DNA of 48,720 nucleotides from an uncultured Actinomycetes bacterium (GTDB lineage: Bacteria > Actinomycetota > Acidimicrobiia > Acidimicrobiales > Microtrichaceae): NCBI GenBank assembly GCA_903925745.1, contig CAIYGQ010000320.1, positions 1 through 48,720 of the forward strand. The letters are read 5' to 3'. This document shows positions 8,335-18,030 of this stretch, one piece after another. The translations under genes and the position numbers were made by a program. How positions within the stretch are numbered: position 1 is the first letter of the stretch; the number at the start of each line of letters is the position of its first letter. The notes under the pieces are model-generated. The model did not search any database and was not told where the DNA came from. It saw only the letters and a program-made list of their open reading frames with translations.

Positions 8335-9720
8335 TCACCCCGTCATCACCGCCTGTACCTCGGCGACCCTGGCCGCCACGGCGTCCTGGTCGGCCGCCTC
8401 CACGTTCAGGCGAAGCAACGGCTCGGTGTTGGACGGCCGCAGGTTGAACCACCAGTCGCCGGCGTCGACGGTCAACCCGTCGAGTCGGTCCTGGTCCAGG
8501 TCCGAGTAGTGGGCCGCCACGTGCTCGATCACCGCGTGCGGGTCCTCGACCCGTGTGTTCAGCTCGCCGGAGTCGGCGTAGCGTTCGAACGGGCGGCGCA
8601 GCTCCGAGAGCGGCAGCCCCGTCGCCGACATCCGACCGATCACCATCATCGAGGCGATCAGTCCCGAGTCCGCCCGGTAGTTGTCGAGGAAGTAGTAGTG
8701 GGCGGAGTGCTCGCCGCCGAAGACGGCGCCCTCGTCGGCCATGAGCTTCTTGATGAACGAGTGGCCCACGCGACTGCGCAGGGGCGTGCCGCCGTGTTCC
8801 CGGACCACCTCGGGCACCGCCTTGGAACAGATCAGGTTGTGGATCACCGTCCCGCCACCACGGGCGTCCAGGATGGTCGCGGCGATGATCGCGGTGGTGG
8901 TGGAACCGGAGAGCGTCCTCCCCTGCTCGTCGACGAGCACCACCCGGTCGGCGTCGCCGTCGAAGGCCAGGCCCAGATCCGCCCCGGTCGCCACGACCCG
9001 CTCCTGGAGCGCGACCTGGTTGACCGGCTGGATCGGATCGGCCGGATGGTTGGGGAACGTCCCGTCGAGCTCCGGGAACATGACCTCCAGCTCCAGCGGC
9101 AGCTGGGCGAACACCGCGGGCACGACCAGGCCGCCCATGCCGTTGGCGGTGTCCGCCACGACCTTCAGCGGTCGCAGGCCATGAATGTCGACGAACCCAC
9201 ACACGTGGCGGACGAAGTCCTCCAGGACGTCCCGGTCGCCCAGGCTCCCCGGCTCGGGGGCGTCCGCCAGATCGCCGGCGAGTGAGGCCTCGGCGAGCTC
9301 CCGGACACGGAGGAGGCCGCTGTCCTCGCCCACCGGCCGGGCGCCAGAGAGGCAGAACTTGGTCCCGTTGTACTCCGCTGGGTTGTGCGACGCCGTGAAG
9401 ACGGCAGCCGGTGCATCCAGCGAGCCCGAGGCGAAGTAGACCTCGTCGGTCGAGCAGAGTCCCAGGTCGATGACGTCGACGCCCTGGGAGCGGACCCCGT
9501 CGGCGAACGCCCGGCTCATCTCCACCCCCGTCGGGCGCATGTCACGAGCCACCAGGATCCGTTCGACCCCGCGGCCGGCTGCGGCCGCCTCCTCGAGTGC
9601 GAAGGCGGCGAATCCGGCCCCGATCGCCCGGGCCAGCGGCGGGTCGTACTCACCGGGGCACACGCCGCGGACGTCGTAGGCCTTGACGATGGCGGCGAAC
9701 GGCGAATCGGCATCAGCCAT
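8335..9720 (-). CDS. manB: Phosphomannomutase/phosphoglucomutase
   Basis: 461 residues, normal for the alpha-D-phosphohexomutase family. Four signature blocks are present: TASHNPAEYNGTK with the phosphorylated Ser, AFDGDADR (metal loop), GGEHSAHYYF (sugar specificity loop) and RPSNTEPLLRLNVE (phosphate-binding). It converts mannose-6-P to mannose-1-P, the substrate of the ManC-like enzyme at 30477-31496, and leads to GDP-mannose for Gmd/Rmd. ATG 9720 is favoured because TAGGGT lies exactly 7 nt upstream (leaderless); an in-frame GTG at 9741 would place that element inside the gene. First gene of the operon with the Trm112-like and SIS genes. Glucose specificity cannot be excluded by sequence alone. 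Confidence 0.92.
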   Translation of the reverse strand: MADADSPFAAIVKAYDVRGVCPGEYDPPLARAIGAGFAAFALEEAAAAGRGVERILVARDMRPTGVEMSRAFADGVRSQGVDVIDLGLCSTDEVYFASGSLDAPAAVFTASHNPAEYNGTKFCLSGARPVGEDSGLLRVRELAEASLAGDLADAPEPGSLGDRDVLEDFVRHVCGFVDIHGLRPLKVVADTANGMGGLVVPAVFAQLPLELEVMFPELDGTFPNHPADPIQPVNQVALQERVVATGADLGLAFDGDADRVVLVDEQGRTLSGSTTTAIIAATILDARGGGTVIHNLICSKAVPEVVREHGGTPLRSRVGHSFIKKLMADEGAVFGGEHSAHYYFLDNYRADSGLIASMMVIGRMSATGLPLSELRRPFERYADSGELNTRVEDPHAVIEHVAAHYSDLDQDRLDGLTVDAGDWWFNLRPSNTEPLLRLNVEAADQDAVAARVAEVQAVMTG

Positions 9721-9727
9721 GCGGGGC

Positions 9728-9733
9728 ACCCTA
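9728..9733 (-). promoter_or_regulatory. -10 element (TAGGGT) for a leaderless manB transcript
   Basis: Minus-strand TAGGGT, 7 nt before the manB ATG; decides the start codon. No Shine-Dalgarno sequence is required or seen. Confidence 0.5.
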
Positions 9734-9789
9734 GTGGCCACCCGGGACCGGTCCGGGCCCGACGATCCCGACCGTGGGGGCCGCGGCCC

Positions 9790-10986
9790 TCAGGCGACCG
9801 GCGGGAGCCGCTCGTCGCCGGCCACGAGTTCGTAGTCACCCAGCCTGGAGTGGCGTCGGATCGAGAACAGGTCGGTGAGCAGGCGGGAGGTGTCCCGGGC
9901 CAGGCGCACCGTCGACCTCGACGAGTTCACGACCGTGACGGGGACCTCGACCAGCGACAGCCGGTAGCGCTCGACCAGGTGGAAGACCTCGACGTCGAAC
10001 GCGAACCGGTCGACGGTGCAGTGGGAGAACACGAGCCGGGCCGCGTCGGAACGCATCGCCTTCAGACCGCACTGGGTGTCGCGGTAGCGGCCCAGCAGCA
10101 CGATCCCGGTGAGGACGTTGACGATCCGACCGCCGACCTCCCGCAACCGGCCCGCCCGCACGACGGTGAGCGTGTCGGTGTGCTGTCGGCTGCCCACCGC
10201 GACGTCCCAGCCCTCCTCGATGCGCTCCACGAAGCGGACCAGCTGTGCCGGTGCGTAGGCCAGGTCGGCGTCGATGAACGCGACCGTCCGGCCCCGGGCC
10301 GACATGACACCCTCTCGAACGGCCGCACCCTTGCCGCGGTTCCGTTCGAGCACCAGCACCTGGTCGGCCCCTCCGGCGCGCGCCGCATCCGCGGTCCCGT
10401 CGTCCGAACCGTCATCGACGACGACGACCTCCAACCCTCCGTCGGGCCCTCCGCCGGAGGCGACGTCGGCGAGCTCGGAACGGATCCGGGCGACGGTCCC
10501 GGCGATGCGGTCGGACTCCCGGTAGGCCGGGACCACGACGCTGAGCCGGTACCCGCCCGGAGCGGGCGACCGGCGTCCGGGGCGGCGCTGGTCGTCGCGG
10601 ACGAACTGCACCATGACGCGCCGGTAGTTGGCGACGCGCACGACGAAGGCGGCGGCGAGCGCCGGCAGCTTCACCACGACCAGCGCCCATCCGTGCCGGG
10701 GGTCGAACAGCACGGCGAGCCCGGTCACGATCGCCACGTCGGTGGCGAGCGCGAGCCCCGCGGTGCCCAGGTAGGGGCCGGCCGAGTGGTAGAAGCGCTG
10801 CGAGGGGTCGTCCGGCAGCGTCAGCCACCCGTGGAGGAGCCACGAGACACCCGTGGCGGTGGCGACCGCCACTGCGTCGGCGACCGGGACCGCCCACCCG
10901 GACTGGAGGCGCAACAGGACGAAGAGCCCGATGTCGACCAGCGTGGCGATCGTCCCGATCAGGACGAATCGCCGGAGCAGGTTCAC
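9790..10986 (-). CDS. GtrA-like flippase domain fused to a GT2 polyprenyl-phosphate glycosyltransferase
   Basis: 398 residues. Residues 1-130 are a four-helix GtrA-type membrane domain (LLRRFVLIGTIATLVDIGLF, GVSWLLHGW, later VVRVANYRRVM). From about 145 a GT2 domain follows: LSVVVPAYRESDRI, VVVDDGSDDGT, ERNRGKGAAVREG, FIDADLAYAP (DxD-type motif), TQCGLKAMR, characteristic of DPM1/dolichyl-phosphate glucose synthases. The protein would make polyprenyl-phosphate-sugar on the cytosolic side and, through GtrA, help flip it. The GtrA domain is N-terminal; in fusions I know it is usually C-terminal or separate. GTG 10986 overlaps the stop of the upstream membrane transferase gene (GTGA), so the two are translationally coupled and probably act together. 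Confidence 0.87.
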   Translation of the reverse strand: MNLLRRFVLIGTIATLVDIGLFVLLRLQSGWAVPVADAVAVATATGVSWLLHGWLTLPDDPSQRFYHSAGPYLGTAGLALATDVAIVTGLAVLFDPRHGWALVVVKLPALAAAFVVRVANYRRVMVQFVRDDQRRPGRRSPAPGGYRLSVVVPAYRESDRIAGTVARIRSELADVASGGGPDGGLEVVVVDDGSDDGTADAARAGGADQVLVLERNRGKGAAVREGVMSARGRTVAFIDADLAYAPAQLVRFVERIEEGWDVAVGSRQHTDTLTVVRAGRLREVGGRIVNVLTGIVLLGRYRDTQCGLKAMRSDAARLVFSHCTVDRFAFDVEVFHLVERYRLSLVEVPVTVVNSSRSTVRLARDTSRLLTDLFSIRRHSRLGDYELVAGDERLPPVA

Positions 10987-13943
10987 CGCAGGTCGGGTGC
11001 GTCGGCGGACGTGCCGCCGGAGTCACGCGGCCCACCGGCCCCGCCGGAACCACGCCGCCCACGGGCCTCGCCGGCGCCGTCCGGACCAGCACCATCATCG
11101 TCGTCGGTGCCGTCGTCGGCATCGTCGGAATCGGCATCGGCAGCGCCACCGTCCTCGGCCACGTCCGGGTCGGCGATCCGGGCACCTCCGCCGGGTCCGG
11201 CACCGGCGGCCACACCCACGAGCTGCGGCTCGGCCACCTCCGCGGCGTCCCGACGACGCTGGTCGTCGACCGCCAGCCACCCCACGGCGACGAAGCCGGC
11301 CAGGGCCATGAGCCAACCGAGCACGTCGATCCACGACGTTCCGTAGCGGAGCGTCACCTCGTTCTCGGTCGGGATGACGACCATCTGGTTGGGGCTCACC
11401 CGGTAGGGACCCTCGGCGCCGTCGACCCTCCAGTTGGGGAAGTACGAGGCCTTCACCAGCACGGGGACGCCCGTCCGGTCGACGCGGAACGAGATCTCGT
11501 CGGTCCCGGTGGTGATGCCCGTGACCTCGACCGCCGGTAGCGGCTCGCGGGGCGGATCGGAGTCATCGGGCGACACCCGGGCCCACTCCTCGGGTCCCGA
11601 CGTGGCCAGGGGCACGTCCCACCGCTCCGGATCCAGGTACCACTCGACGGCCGGGCCGGGAGTCTTCGGGGCCTGGGCCTGACCGGGAGCCGGCACGGGA
11701 CGTTCGCCGTAGATCCAGCCGTCCACGTGGTCGTCGGCCGGGTCGAGCACGACCGGCTGGTTCTCGAGCGGTGCGACGATCTCGGAGTCGGCCACCTCGA
11801 AGATCGCCCAGTTGCGCTGCGCCCCGTCACCGGTGTCGGGCGATGCGAAGGCGGCCACCTCGGTGAGCCTCGGCTCGGTCCGGGCGGCGGCGATGGCCTG
11901 GTCGGAGCTCGCCATGTAGTACTTCACGCCCAGCAGCTGGAGGTGCGACACACCGAGGCCGATGTTGAAGTTCCCGTACGGCAGGTCCCGCTGCGCCCTG
12001 GACGGCTGGGTGGAGAGTTCCGACTGGTTCAGGAAGTGGAACGGGGTCGTCGAGGACGCCTCGAAGTAGAGGCCCTCCATGGATCCGACGCAGCCGTCGG
12101 TGAGGTACGGGAGGAGCATGAGGGCCATGGGCGTGCCGAAGCGGTCGAGTTTCGACTCGTACTCCCACATGGCCCGGCCACAGCCCTCACGGGCGGCGAC
12201 GTCCTCCATCGTGGTGACGAGTCCCTCGAACTCGGGGTAGGCCGGCCGCGACTCGAGCCCCTGGAAGTTGTAGTACGCCCATCCGCTCGAGATGTTCTGC
12301 TTCGGGAAGCTGAGCCCGAGCCACCTGTAGGTCGACGTCCCCGACGCGTCGGTGACCGCCTGGCCGCCGGGCAGCACCCGGAGGGCACCGGCGAGCGAGA
12401 CGAGCATCACGCTCAGCACGACGACCACACCGGTGATGCCGACCCACACCGGTTCGTTCCGCTCACGGCGGATGTCACCCACGACCAGCGCGATCGACCG
12501 GATGACCAGGCCGACCGACAGTGCGGCGAGGAGGTAGAGCCCGAGGATGTAGAAGGGCAGGATCCGGGCGTTCCAGAGTCGGTACTGGGGCAACAGCACG
12601 AAGATCCACGCGTGGGCGACGATCAGCATCGACAGCCACCACCCGAGCCGCACCCGGTGGACCATCGAGAGCACCACCCCCAGGGCCGCGAGCGCGAAGA
12701 CCACGTTGCGGTACGGCATGTCGAACACCGCAGGGTCGGGCCACAGGTACCGCGAGTACTCGGTCAGCTTCTCCCAGCCCATGTCGTTCAGGAAGGTGCT
12801 GTTCAGGTAGAAGGGGATGAACCAGAACGCAGCGACCAGGAACCCGACCGGTCCGACCACGACGGCGAACCGCAGCACCCGGGAGTCGAACCCGGCGAAG
12901 CAGGCCAGGATCGCGAGCGTCCCCAGGATCGGGAACCAGGACGGCACCACCACGAGCGATGCCAGCACCAGGCCGAGCACGGCCCCGACCGCGATCCGGC
13001 CGGTCCGGGTGGCGTCCCACCACGGTGTCCGGTCCTCCCGACGGGTGAACAGGTACACGACGGTGGCGATGAAGGCGAAGATCGCAGGGATCAGGTGGCA
13101 CAGGATCACCAGCCCGAACAGCGTTGCGCCGAGCGCCCGGTCCCACCCGGTGCGCACACCCCGGACGAGCACGGCCAGGTACAAAACGGCGAGTGTCAGC
13201 GAGATGGAGAAGGCGAACTCCCCCGCCATCGTCGAGGCGATGTTGCCGCCGTAGATCGTGAAGCCGGTCTCGTAGAGGAACGCGGCCGCTCCGAGGGCCA
13301 CGAGCGGCGGGAGCGGGAACGGCAGACGGGCGGCGCGCCCGAGGGCGAACCCGGCGAGGGGCATCGTGACGATGCCCGAGACGGCCACCATCTTGAACGC
13401 GACGTTGTACGGGATCGGGACCACCATCACGATGGCGACGGCCAGGCTGATCCAGATGAGCGTCCGGAGGACCGGCGAGCTGGTGCGACCCCGCAGCCAC
13501 AGGGCACCGGCGACCAGCCCGGCGACGGCGAAGGGCGCCAGCCAGATCGGCAGCCCCACGTTGAGCATGACGATCAGCAGCGACGGGACGACCATGTAGA
13601 AGACGTAGGCGGGGAATCCGGCGTACCAGTCCGGGGACCACCCGGACAGCCGGAGACTCGGGATCAGCTCATCACGCAGGAACGCCGGCCCCCAGACGTG
13701 GGCCCCCATGTCTCCACCGGTGGCGGTCGTGTTCCGGAGGATCCACTCCGGATGCATCGTTGCGGCCACCACGGCACAGGCGATGCCCACCACGACCCAC
13801 GACACGATCGTGGTGAGCGGACGACCGGGGTGCTCCGGATCGTCGATGAGGACGAGGTCCTCGGCGAACGCGCCACGGTCGTCGTCGGCACCGTCGCGTC
13901 CGGCGGGGGAACCCTCGTCGACGCGTTCGTCAGTCGTGGTCAT
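10983..13943 (-). CDS. Large multi-pass membrane protein, GT-C glycosyltransferase-like (PTPS-related family)
   Basis: 986 residues. An acidic cytosolic N-terminus (about 1-42) precedes many hydrophobic helices up to about 520, an extracytoplasmic domain of roughly 350 residues, one more helix near 885-905 and an acidic Asp/Ala/Gly-rich tail of some 70 residues. The first loop has TGGDMGAHVWGPAFLRDEL and GWSPDWYAGFPAYVFY, the pattern of membrane proteins labelled 'PTPS-related' (PF10131) and of YfhO-like GT-C proteins; the Asp in the first loop is a plausible catalytic base. It would transfer a sugar from polyprenyl phosphate to an envelope acceptor. Coupled to the GtrA/GT2 gene by a 4-base overlap. 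ATG 13943 is the only good start; no clear promoter found. Family name is from pattern recognition and is moderately sure. Confidence 0.7.
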   Translation of the reverse strand: MTTTDERVDEGSPAGRDGADDDRGAFAEDLVLIDDPEHPGRPLTTIVSWVVVGIACAVVAATMHPEWILRNTTATGGDMGAHVWGPAFLRDELIPSLRLSGWSPDWYAGFPAYVFYMVVPSLLIVMLNVGLPIWLAPFAVAGLVAGALWLRGRTSSPVLRTLIWISLAVAIVMVVPIPYNVAFKMVAVSGIVTMPLAGFALGRAARLPFPLPPLVALGAAAFLYETGFTIYGGNIASTMAGEFAFSISLTLAVLYLAVLVRGVRTGWDRALGATLFGLVILCHLIPAIFAFIATVVYLFTRREDRTPWWDATRTGRIAVGAVLGLVLASLVVVPSWFPILGTLAILACFAGFDSRVLRFAVVVGPVGFLVAAFWFIPFYLNSTFLNDMGWEKLTEYSRYLWPDPAVFDMPYRNVVFALAALGVVLSMVHRVRLGWWLSMLIVAHAWIFVLLPQYRLWNARILPFYILGLYLLAALSVGLVIRSIALVVGDIRRERNEPVWVGITGVVVVLSVMLVSLAGALRVLPGGQAVTDASGTSTYRWLGLSFPKQNISSGWAYYNFQGLESRPAYPEFEGLVTTMEDVAAREGCGRAMWEYESKLDRFGTPMALMLLPYLTDGCVGSMEGLYFEASSTTPFHFLNQSELSTQPSRAQRDLPYGNFNIGLGVSHLQLLGVKYYMASSDQAIAAARTEPRLTEVAAFASPDTGDGAQRNWAIFEVADSEIVAPLENQPVVLDPADDHVDGWIYGERPVPAPGQAQAPKTPGPAVEWYLDPERWDVPLATSGPEEWARVSPDDSDPPREPLPAVEVTGITTGTDEISFRVDRTGVPVLVKASYFPNWRVDGAEGPYRVSPNQMVVIPTENEVTLRYGTSWIDVLGWLMALAGFVAVGWLAVDDQRRRDAAEVAEPQLVGVAAGAGPGGGARIADPDVAEDGGAADADSDDADDGTDDDDGAGPDGAGEARGRRGSGGAGGPRDSGGTSADAPDLR

Positions 13944-14027
13944 GCGGGGACCATCGTGCCACGCAACCGGCCAAAAGCGGACGCACGGAGCCGGTGTGGG
14001 CGTCGCCGGTTCCCCGGCGGCCGGGGG

Positions 14028-14231
14028 TCAGTTCGACAGGGACCGCTTGTACCGGGTCGGCGCCGAGCTGATGTCGGCGATGACGCCGTCCAGGTCGACC
14101 TCCTCGCCGTCCCGCCGCCAGGACCGGGTGTCGCAGGTCGAACAGGATCGCATGACCAGGTCCGAGCCGTCGACCGTCAGCTCGATCTCGACGAGGTCGC
14201 CACCACAGACCTCACAGCGTTGCGTCGACAT
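14028..14231 (-). CDS. Small zinc-ribbon protein of unknown function
   Basis: 67 residues with two CxxC knuckles, CEVCGG near the start and CSTCDTRSW in the middle, separated by a beta-rich VEIELTVDGSDLVMRS segment, i.e. a small zinc ribbon. The rest (DGVIADISSAPTRYKRSLSN) has no motif I know. ATG 14231 is supported by a GGAGG Shine-Dalgarno site 8 nt upstream. A TAGACT hexamer overlapping the CPBP stop codon (14321-14326) could be its promoter, giving an 80-nt leader; alternatively it is read through from the CPBP gene. Role unknown; nucleic-acid or protein binding is only suggested by the fold. Confidence 0.7.
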   Translation of the reverse strand: MSTQRCEVCGGDLVEIELTVDGSDLVMRSCSTCDTRSWRRDGEEVDLDGVIADISSAPTRYKRSLSN

Positions 14232-14323
14232 GGGTGAACCTCCCTGCAGTCGGCCACACCGCCGTTCCCGGGTGGGATCCGGTGCGGATCCCGGGTCGGC
14301 GCCGACCGGATGTCCACCCCAGT

Positions 14324-15100
14324 CTACCCGGTTGCGAGCACGACCACCGTGACGAGGTTGAAGGTCGCGTGGGCCACCACCGCGCCGCCGATCCTCCCGG
14401 TCCGGAGCACGAGCCCGGCCAGGACCGTGCCCAGGACCAGCAGGCCCACGAACTGCAGCGGCTGCAGGTGCATGGCGGCGAACACGGCCCCGCAGAGCAG
14501 GCAGGCGAGGGCCGGCGGGATGCCCCGCTTGCGCAGCGATCCGAGCAGCAGGCCCCGGTAGAAGAGCTCCTCGACCAGCGGGGCGCCGACGACCACGACC
14601 AGCCCCAGGACGAGCCATCCCGCCGGCCCCTGGGCCTTGTCGGCGAGCTCCCGGGCGGGTTCCGCCAGGTCGTCCCGGCTCCGGCCGAGCAGGTGGAGCA
14701 ACGGCCAGTAGATGAGCGGGAGGACCGCGAACTGCATGAGCACACCGATCGCCACGCCCACAGGCAGGTCGACCGGGGAGAACCGGACCCGGAACTCGCG
14801 CACGACACCGTGGCCCTTCGCACCGGCGCCGAACAGGGCGACCAGCCATCCCGCCCACAGGGGAACCTGGAGCAACGCCACGGCCCAGAGCGGGACCTCG
14901 GCCAGGTCGTCCCAGCCGGCGAGCGCGAACACCACGACCTGGGCGACCAGCAGCAGCAACTGCGACAGGCCGATGCCCAGTGCCACGTCCCCGAACCCCC
15001 ACCGGGAGGTCGGATCCGGCCACGGCGCTGCGGTTCCCGGGGCCGGCGGCGACCCGCCGACCGGGGTGCCGGACGCGTCCGCCGGAGGATCCGGGGTCAC
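14324..15100 (-). CDS. CPBP-family intramembrane metalloprotease
   Basis: 258 residues. After a Pro/Ala-rich N-terminus of about 38 residues come six or more hydrophobic segments. The CPBP (Abi) motifs are intact: EELFYRG (EExxxR, motif 1), a histidine in FAAMHLQPLQF (motif 2) and HATFN (motif 3), which form the metal-binding active site in the membrane. Members include Rce1-type proteases and bacteriocin-tolerance proteins; the substrate here is unknown. GTG 15100 overlaps the DUF3499 stop by four bases (GTGA), so the two are co-translated. From memory, mycobacteria and Streptomyces have a different (soluble) metallopeptidase next to DUF3499, so this may be a replacement at the same position. 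Confidence 0.85.
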   Translation of the reverse strand: MTPDPPADASGTPVGGSPPAPGTAAPWPDPTSRWGFGDVALGIGLSQLLLLVAQVVVFALAGWDDLAEVPLWAVALLQVPLWAGWLVALFGAGAKGHGVVREFRVRFSPVDLPVGVAIGVLMQFAVLPLIYWPLLHLLGRSRDDLAEPARELADKAQGPAGWLVLGLVVVVGAPLVEELFYRGLLLGSLRKRGIPPALACLLCGAVFAAMHLQPLQFVGLLVLGTVLAGLVLRTGRIGGAVVAHATFNLVTVVVLATG

Positions 15101-15330
15101 GCCCCGATCAGGTCGAGCGACGACGGGCCCGGGCCGAGCGACCGCAGGTCCCGGAGCTCCCAGCCGCGGGGCACCCGGACGGTGTCGGCGTGCAGGTCGC
15201 ACAGGTCGTGCACCATCGGGTGATCCTCTGCCGCGAGCTCGTCCAGCCACACCGTGGACTCGGCGTACGCGTACGACAGCGTCGCCGTCGCCCGGCGGTC
15301 GCACCCCGGCTTGGCACAGAGCCTGCTCAC
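15097..15330 (-). CDS. DUF3499 family protein
   Basis: 77 residues: SRLCAKPGCDRRATATLSYAYAE, then VWLDELAAEDHPMVHDLCDLHADTVRVPRGW. This matches the actinobacterial DUF3499 family, whose conserved CxxxGC and CxxH residues look like a zinc site. Function unknown; genes of this family sit beside manB and whiB in mycobacteria and Streptomyces. GTG 15330 is chosen because TACGGT lies exactly 7 nt upstream and the family begins there. Divergent from ftsH, with 101 bases between start codons. Confidence 0.88.
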   Translation of the reverse strand: MSRLCAKPGCDRRATATLSYAYAESTVWLDELAAEDHPMVHDLCDLHADTVRVPRGWELRDLRSLGPGPSSLDLIGA

Positions 15331-15337
15331 GCCGTCG

Positions 15338-15343
15338 ACCGTA
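15338..15343 (-). promoter_or_regulatory. -10 element (TACGGT), leaderless DUF3499-CPBP transcript
   Basis: Minus-strand TACGGT with a 7-nt gap to GTG 15330. Part of the recurring leaderless pattern. Confidence 0.5.
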
Positions 15344-15419
15344 CCGTCGGGCGTCGCCGGGGAGGCGGATGCCTCTGGACCACGGGGCCGCCCGTCGTGG
15401 CGGATCGCCCGGGTGCACC

Positions 15420-15425
15420 TAGGCT
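15420..15425 (+). promoter_or_regulatory. -10 element (TAGGCT), leaderless ftsH transcript
   Basis: TAGGCT followed by 6 nt and ATG 15432. Supports ATG over the GTG at 15426, which would abut the hexamer. Confidence 0.5.
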
Positions 15426-15431
15426 GTGTCC

Positions 15432-17501
<2,070 letters not shown>

Positions 17502-17534
17502 CCGGATGGTTCCGACCCCGGACGGGGACCGGGA

Positions 17535-17984
17535 TCAGTCCCCCGAGCAGCCCGGCGGGGTGGAACCGGGTTCACGGGCTTCGGCGACCGCAGCCCACAG
17601 GTGCGTGACCGTGACCGGCCCGGCGAAGGAGGACCTCACGTCTCCGGCCGCGTCCACCACCAGGGTGAGCGGAACCGCATCGATGCCGTAGCGGCGGTGC
17701 AGCTCCGGTTGCTCGCGCACCTCGACGTCACAGACCACGACCTGGTCGCTCGCCAGCGGACGGGCCCGTTCCAGCACCCCGGCACACGAGTCACAGGTTC
17801 GGGACGAGAAGACGGCGACGAGCCACGGGGCATCGGGCCGGTCGAAGTCGGCGCGGTCCACCCGGTCCGGAACGGCGGGCGGACCCTGCGGCGGGGTCGG
17901 GTCGGCGGTCTGCCGGCGCTGCAGGATCACGGCGACCGCAACCACGGCGGCGGCGACCACGAGTGCGACGAGCAGCCGGTCCAC
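17535..17984 (-). CDS. Membrane-anchored thioredoxin-fold protein
   Basis: 149 residues. An N-terminal membrane helix (LLVALVVAAAVVAVAVIL, about 4-22) is followed by a Pro/Thr linker and a thioredoxin-like domain: WLVAVFSSRTCDSCAGVLERA with redox pair CDSC, DVEVREQPELHRRYGIDAVPLTLVV (cis-Pro strand), SSFAGPVTVTHLW. The topology puts the CxxC outside the cytosol, so a role in disulfide formation, isomerisation or reduction of envelope proteins is likely. GTG 17984 is the only start just before the helix, but no good Shine-Dalgarno site is seen. Last gene of the operon with the large GT2 protein and the DUF5719 protein, 46 bases below the latter. Confidence 0.8.
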   Translation of the reverse strand: MDRLLVALVVAAAVVAVAVILQRRQTADPTPPQGPPAVPDRVDRADFDRPDAPWLVAVFSSRTCDSCAGVLERARPLASDQVVVCDVEVREQPELHRRYGIDAVPLTLVVDAAGDVRSSFAGPVTVTHLWAAVAEAREPGSTPPGCSGD

Positions 17985-18030
17985 CAAAGGAGTGTGCCCC
18001 GCCCCGGGGTCGTCCGGGAACTCGGCGCCC

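Noticed and set aside
9721-9789. Terminator in the gap between the GtrA/GT2 and manB genes
   Set aside because: Several short GC-rich inverted repeats overlap here (for example GGGCCGCGGCCC), none longer than 5-6 bp, which is expected by chance in this composition.
15426-15431. GTG 15426 as the ftsH start
   Set aside because: It directly abuts the -10 hexamer and would need transcription starting before it; ATG 15432 has the proper spacing.
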